A stretch of 64,000 nucleotides of DNA from UBA8529 sp964390565 (lineage in GTDB: Bacteria; Bacteroidota; Bacteroidia; Bacteroidales; Tenuifilaceae). Below the pieces are notes generated by a model that saw nothing but the letters and a program-made list of their open reading frames with translations, searched no databases and had not been told where the DNA came from. The stretch is taken from assembly GCA_964390565.1 (NCBI GenBank), contig CAYMII010000008.1, positions 1 through 64,000 on the forward strand. The letters run 5' to 3'. The translations under genes and the position numbers were made by a program. This document shows, in pieces, positions 60,455 to 64,000 of the stretch; position 1 is the stretch's first letter, and every line of letters starts with the position of its first letter.

Positions 60455-60622
60455 ATGCTGATAGTTTAAAAAATTTTAACTGAATTTGTAATAATAACCT
60501 CCACACATGAATTAATCACATTCCTGTTTACAAACTTAGCCCAAAATAGCCCCAATTTACTATTGTAGTTGACCTTTTTATTAACCAATTAGTAACAGTC
60601 ATTCAAATATTAAAACTACTGC

Positions 60623-60630
60623 TATCTTTG
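60623..60630 (+). promoter_or_regulatory. -7 promoter element for pcm
   Basis: TATCTTTG matches TAnnTTTG, 29 bases before the pcm ATG. Confidence 0.5.
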
Positions 60631-60659
60631 TATCACAAATTTGATGAGAGTAGAACTCA

Positions 60660-61307
60660 ATGCAGGATACATATAGACACAAAGGGCTTCGGAGAAATTT
60701 AGTTGAAGAGATAAAGCAAAAAGGCATCACCGACCCCAGAGTCCTTGAAGCAATTAACACTGTACCCCGCCATCTTTTCATGGATAGCGGGTTTATCAAT
60801 TTTGCTTATAAGGATTCTGCATTCCCTATTGGCGCAGGTCAAACCATTTCTCAACCATATACTGTAGCATTTCAGACCCAAATGTTAGATATCCAGCCAA
60901 TGGAAAAGGTTCTAGAAATAGGAACAGGCTCCGGGTATCAAACTGCTGTTCTATTGGAAATGGGCGCAAAGGTATATACCATTGAGCGTCAAAAGGAGTT
61001 ATACCTAAAAGCCAAAGCACAGCTAGAATCGATGGGGTATCATCCTCATTTCTTTTATGGCGATGGATATATAGGTATGCCTAGCTATGGGCCTTACAAC
61101 AAAATTCTTGTAACTGCCGGAGCACCCGAATTACCTGATGCGTTAATAACACAACTCCAAGTTGGCGGTAAGCTAATTTGCCCTATTGGTGATAATCAAA
61201 CGCAAATAATGACTCTGGTTGAGAAGATTAGCGAATCTGATATAAAAATCACCAAGCACGGAAACTTTATTTTTGTTCCGTTGTTAAAGGGTACAAATGG
61301 CAAGTAA
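60660..61307 (+). CDS. pcm: Protein-L-isoaspartate O-methyltransferase
   Basis: Repairs isoaspartyl sites by methylation with SAM. 215 aa. FAYKDSAFPIGAGQTISQPYTVA and the SAM loop VLEIGTGSGYQTAVL near residue 80 are the family hallmarks. Normal length, no signal peptide, so cytosolic. Followed after 72 bases by a metallohydrolase gene; the gap contains a heptamer repeat. Confidence 0.95.
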   Translation: MQDTYRHKGLRRNLVEEIKQKGITDPRVLEAINTVPRHLFMDSGFINFAYKDSAFPIGAGQTISQPYTVAFQTQMLDIQPMEKVLEIGTGSGYQTAVLLEMGAKVYTIERQKELYLKAKAQLESMGYHPHFFYGDGYIGMPSYGPYNKILVTAGAPELPDALITQLQVGGKLICPIGDNQTQIMTLVEKISESDIKITKHGNFIFVPLLKGTNGK

Positions 61308-61311
61308 AATG

Positions 61312-61332
61312 GTTACGAGTTACAAGTTACTG
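61312..61332. repeat. Short heptamer repeat GTTACRA
   Basis: GTTACGA GTTACAA GTTACTG: three near-identical seven-base units between pcm and the MBL gene, of the kind often seen between Bacteroidota genes. Confidence 0.6.
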
Positions 61333-61379
61333 ACAACTAGCAACTGTTTATAAAATCATTCAACAAACTCAATAAAGAT

Positions 61380-62021
61380 ATGCTACAGATAAAACGGTTG
61401 ATTCTAAATCCATTTCAAGAGAATACATATATCATTTACGACCAGTCGGGCGATGCTATAATTGTTGATCCAGGCTGTTATGATAAATCAGATTTTGATG
61501 AAGTGAAGTGGTTTATCGATTCAAACGACTTAAAAGTAAAGAGCCTAATTCTAACCCACGGACATATTGACCATATACTTGGAATTGATAAACTTAAAGA
61601 GCTTTATAACGTTACTTGTACTGCTCAAGCCGATGATATTCCATTAATCGAAACATCACCAAAACATGGTTTGATGTTTGGCTTATCTCTTGATAAAGCA
61701 CCAACTATTGATGCATTCATTAAAGATGGTGATAAAATTGCTTTAGGGAGGTCAACAATTGAGGTAATCCATACACCGGGACATTCATTGGGTGGCGTTT
61801 GTTTTTTACTACCGGAAGAAAAGATGCTTTTCACTGGTGATACCCTGTTCAACGGCTCAATTGGTCGTACCGATTTGCTTGGTGGTAGTTACGAAACCTT
61901 AATTCAAAGCATTACAAATAGAATTATTCCTCTCGGTGATGATATTACCATTTATCCTGGACATGGCGACTCATCAACCATTGGGTTTGAAAGGAAGAAT
62001 AACCCTTTCTTGCAAAAATGA
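61380..62021 (+). CDS. MBL-fold metallohydrolase, glyoxalase-II-like
   Basis: A 213-aa metallo-beta-lactamase-fold protein with THGHIDH at about 60-66 and downstream metal ligands in HTPGHSLGG and FTGDTLFNGSIGRTD, ending YPGHGDSSTIG. YcbL/GloB-like hydroxyacylglutathione or thioester hydrolase is the likely class; the substrate is not known. No signal peptide. Confidence 0.88.
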   Translation: MLQIKRLILNPFQENTYIIYDQSGDAIIVDPGCYDKSDFDEVKWFIDSNDLKVKSLILTHGHIDHILGIDKLKELYNVTCTAQADDIPLIETSPKHGLMFGLSLDKAPTIDAFIKDGDKIALGRSTIEVIHTPGHSLGGVCFLLPEEKMLFTGDTLFNGSIGRTDLLGGSYETLIQSITNRIIPLGDDITIYPGHGDSSTIGFERKNNPFLQK

Positions 62022-62057
62022 TAATCTAACTGAGATTTTGCCTTAAAAAAACGTCCA

Positions 62058-62082
62058 ATCAGTTTATTTGAAATAAACTGAT
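62058..62082. promoter_or_regulatory. 25-bp palindrome upstream of gcvP
   Basis: ATCAGTTTATTT-G-AAATAAACTGAT: twelve-base arms around one base, 87 bases before the gcvP ATG. It lies after the MBL gene; without a T run it looks more like an operator than a terminator. Confidence 0.5.
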
Positions 62083-62169
62083 AAAACTCAAAGCTTATCC
62101 GAAATCATTTTTTTAATTTTACGCGATTTTTATTTAACTATTTTATTCACAACATAAAAACCTTTTATA

Positions 62170-64000
62170 ATGATAACCGACTCTTTTGTAACACGCCACA
62201 TTGGTCCTCGCGACGAGGAACTCAACGAGATGTTGAAGGTTGTTGGTGTGTCGACGCTCGACGAGCTGATAAATCAAACAGTACCCACCTCAATTCGCTT
62301 GAAGAAGCCTTTAGATCTTCCTGCCCCACTTAGCGAGCATGAGTACTTGAACAAAATCAACGCGCTAGCGTCAAAGAACAAAGTTTACCGTTCGTTTATT
62401 GGTATGGGTTACTACGGAACAGCCACTCCAGCTGTTATCCTTCGTAATATATTCGAAAACCCAAGCTGGTACACATCATACACTCCTTATCAAGCTGAGA
62501 TTAGCCAAGGCCGTTTAGAGGCTTTGCTTAATTTCCAAACTATGGTTATGGATATGACAGGCATGCAGATTGCCAACGCATCGCTTCTTGATGAATCGAC
62601 CGCTGCGGCTGAAGCCATGATTATGATGTACAACCTTCGTAGCCGTCAGGCTGTTAAGGATGGCAAAAATGTAGTATTTGTTGACAAAGATATTTTTGCA
62701 CAAAACCTTGAGGTTATCATTACCCGTGCAAAACCACTAGGAATCGAAATTGTAACTGGATGCTATAGCGAGTATGTTTACACTGGCAAAGAGTTTGGTG
62801 CAATTGTTCAATACCCATCGGCAAAAGGAACAGTTAGAGATTATGCAGGTTTTACTGCAAAAGCTCACGAAGCTGGTGTATTTGTAGCTGTAATTGCTGA
62901 CCTTTTAAGCCTTGCATTGCTAACTCCTCCGGGTGAATGGGGTGCCGATATCGTTGTAGGTTCAACTCAACGTTTTGGCGTACCAATGGGATTTGGTGGA
63001 CCACACGCAGCTTTCTTTGCAACTAAAGATGAGCATAAGCGCAGCATGCCCGGTCGTATTATCGGTGTTTCTATCGATAGACATGGCAACAAAGCGTTAC
63101 GCATGGCGCTTCAAACCCGTGAACAGCACATTAAACGCGAGCGCGCAACATCAAATATCTGTACAGCACAAGCATTACTGGCTACAATGGCTGGGATGTA
63201 CGCTGTTTATCATGGTAAAGATGGTATCAGAAGAATAGCCTCATATACCCACAGCGCAGCGGTTATCGTTGCAAATGAACTAACCAAACTTGGTTACACT
63301 CAAAACGTTCGTAGCTTCTTCGATACACTTGAGATTGGTCTTCCTGCGTCAATAAACATCAACTCAATTAAGGAAAAAGCGCTTGCAAGCAAAATTAACT
63401 TCCTATACAAAGAGAATGGTACCATCGGTATCACCTTTGATGAGGTTACAACAGTAAGCGATATCAATAATATCTTAAATGTATTTGCTGAGGCTGCTGG
63501 TAAAAAGGCGACTGCTATCAACAAAATAGATGAGACTAGCCAAATCCCAGCAAATCTAAAGCGCACAAGCAGCTTTTTAACTGAGAAAGTATTCAACATG
63601 TTCCACTCCGAGTCAGAAATGATGAGGTATATCAAAAAGTTGGAACGTAAAGATATCTCGTTAACCCATAGCATGATTTCATTGGGTAGCTGTACTATGA
63701 AACTAAATGGAGCTGCTTTAATGCTTCCACTTAGCCGTCCTGAATTTGGTAATATTCACCCATTTGTACCAGTTGATCAGGTTGCTGGTTACATGGAGAT
63801 GATTCATGATTTAGAAAAATATCTTGCCGAGATAACCGGTTTTGCTGCTGTTTCGCTACAACCAAACTCTGGTGCTGCTGGTGAATATGCAGGTTTAATG
63901 GTTATCCGTCAGTATCATATTAATCGCGGTGAATCACACCGTAACGTTGTGTTAATTCCTGCTTCGGCTCACGGAACTAACCCTGCAAGTGCTGCTATGG
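62170..64000 (+). CDS. gcvP: Glycine dehydrogenase (decarboxylating), P-protein, 3' end outside the window
   Basis: The PLP-dependent glycine decarboxylase of the glycine cleavage system. 610 codons are visible and the frame stays open to the window edge. It starts MITDSFVTRHIGPRDEELN, then FIGMGYYGTATPAVI, YTPYQAEISQGRLEALLNFQTM, a P-protein mid-section with GRIIGVSIDRHGNKALRMAL, SLGSCTMKLN at about 500 and AHGTNPASAAM at the edge. The PLP lysine lies beyond the end. A single-chain (about 950-aa) form is expected from the layout. It works with Fhs-linked one-carbon metabolism. Confidence 0.97.
   Translation, partial: MITDSFVTRHIGPRDEELNEMLKVVGVSTLDELINQTVPTSIRLKKPLDLPAPLSEHEYLNKINALASKNKVYRSFIGMGYYGTATPAVILRNIFENPSWYTSYTPYQAEISQGRLEALLNFQTMVMDMTGMQIANASLLDESTAAAEAMIMMYNLRSRQAVKDGKNVVFVDKDIFAQNLEVIITRAKPLGIEIVTGCYSEYVYTGKEFGAIVQYPSAKGTVRDYAGFTAKAHEAGVFVAVIADLLSLALLTPPGEWGADIVVGSTQRFGVPMGFGGPHAAFFATKDEHKRSMPGRIIGVSIDRHGNKALRMALQTREQHIKRERATSNICTAQALLATMAGMYAVYHGKDGIRRIASYTHSAAVIVANELTKLGYTQNVRSFFDTLEIGLPASININSIKEKALASKINFLYKENGTIGITFDEVTTVSDINNILNVFAEAAGKKATAINKIDETSQIPANLKRTSSFLTEKVFNMFHSESEMMRYIKKLERKDISLTHSMISLGSCTMKLNGAALMLPLSRPEFGNIHPFVPVDQVAGYMEMIHDLEKYLAEITGFAAVSLQPNSGAAGEYAGLMVIRQYHINRGESHRNVVLIPASAHGTNPASAAM

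Noticed and set aside
62022..62169. Glycine riboswitch before gcvP
   Set aside because: The gap is AT-rich and contains only the 25-bp palindrome; I see no tandem aptamer-like pairing.
62975..63674. Open frames on both strands inside the last gene
   Set aside because: They are shadows of gcvP, whose frame is continuous from 62170 to the window end with clear family motifs.
1..64000. tRNA, rRNA, CRISPR, transposase, phage or toxin-antitoxin genes
   Set aside because: I looked in the larger gaps for cloverleaf ends, long repeat-spacer arrays and matching coding motifs, and found none that I could support by eye.

Overview
The window is AT-rich, gene-dense chromosomal DNA of a Bacteroidota bacterium, most likely an anaerobic or microaerophilic member of the Bacteroidales or a close relative. 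The evidence is a type 9 secretion (T9SS) C-terminal sorting domain, a GldB-like lipoprotein, a DUF4294 protein, a MurF-alanine racemase fusion, PorT-type outer-membrane barrels, and phylum-type -7 promoter elements (TAnnTTTG) upstream of many genes. I see no rRNA, tRNA, CRISPR array, insertion sequence, integrase or prophage gene. This is core chromosome with many short operons.

Layout. 1-4256: end of korA, korB (2-oxoacid:ferredoxin oxidoreductase) and a large receiver/PEP-synthase-like protein. 4430-7789: gdhA, an M90 peptidase, a small Cys-rich protein and an OsmC-like protein. 7813-8019: four hairpins. 8038-15486 (minus): a compact operon reading DHOD-like flavoprotein, rnfB, C, D, G, E, A, nhaD, facing a divergent rseC-uppP-apbE group (15683-17939). 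18033-25150: two small exported proteins, an AsmA-like protein, fhs and gldB. 25375-34490: dnaB, a HAD phosphatase, a DEAD-box helicase, an OMP, rsmI, tdk and murF-alr. 35412-38519: a signalling group (unknown 180-aa protein, SpoIIE-type phosphatase, Crp/Fnr regulator). 38614-46268: nadE, OMP, ispE, biotin carrier and mmdA, lptG-like and tgt. 46322-55451: glycosyltransferase, ECF sigma factor, rsmG, rpmH (52 aa), mqnE, PASTA protein, T9SS cargo, rluD-like and ddl. 55514-62021: two CDGSH proteins, RDD, DUF4294, thpR, sugar transferase, a dehydrogenase-like protein, pcm and an MBL hydrolase. From 62170 gcvP runs off the end.

How the parts fit. KorAB makes reduced ferredoxin; Rnf oxidises ferredoxin with NAD+ and pumps cations; NhaD exchanges Na+ and H+; ApbE attaches FMN to RnfG and RnfD; RseC-family proteins are tied to Rnf/Rsx. 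Fhs and GcvP handle one-carbon units and glycine, GDH assimilates or releases ammonia, MmdA with a biotin carrier belongs to the methylmalonyl/propionate route, and MqnE shows menaquinone made by the futalosine route. Together these describe a ferredoxin- and sodium-linked energy metabolism.

The least ordinary items are: the DHOD-rnf-nhaD operon; the PEP-synthase-like protein with one degenerate and one intact receiver domain and no phosphohistidine domain; a Tgt whose three zinc cysteines are all replaced; the 180-aa protein/SpoIIE/Crp group with a perfect 24-bp dyad; a 25-bp palindrome before gcvP; and the four-hairpin intergenic region. I found no clear-cut undescribed defence or mobile system.
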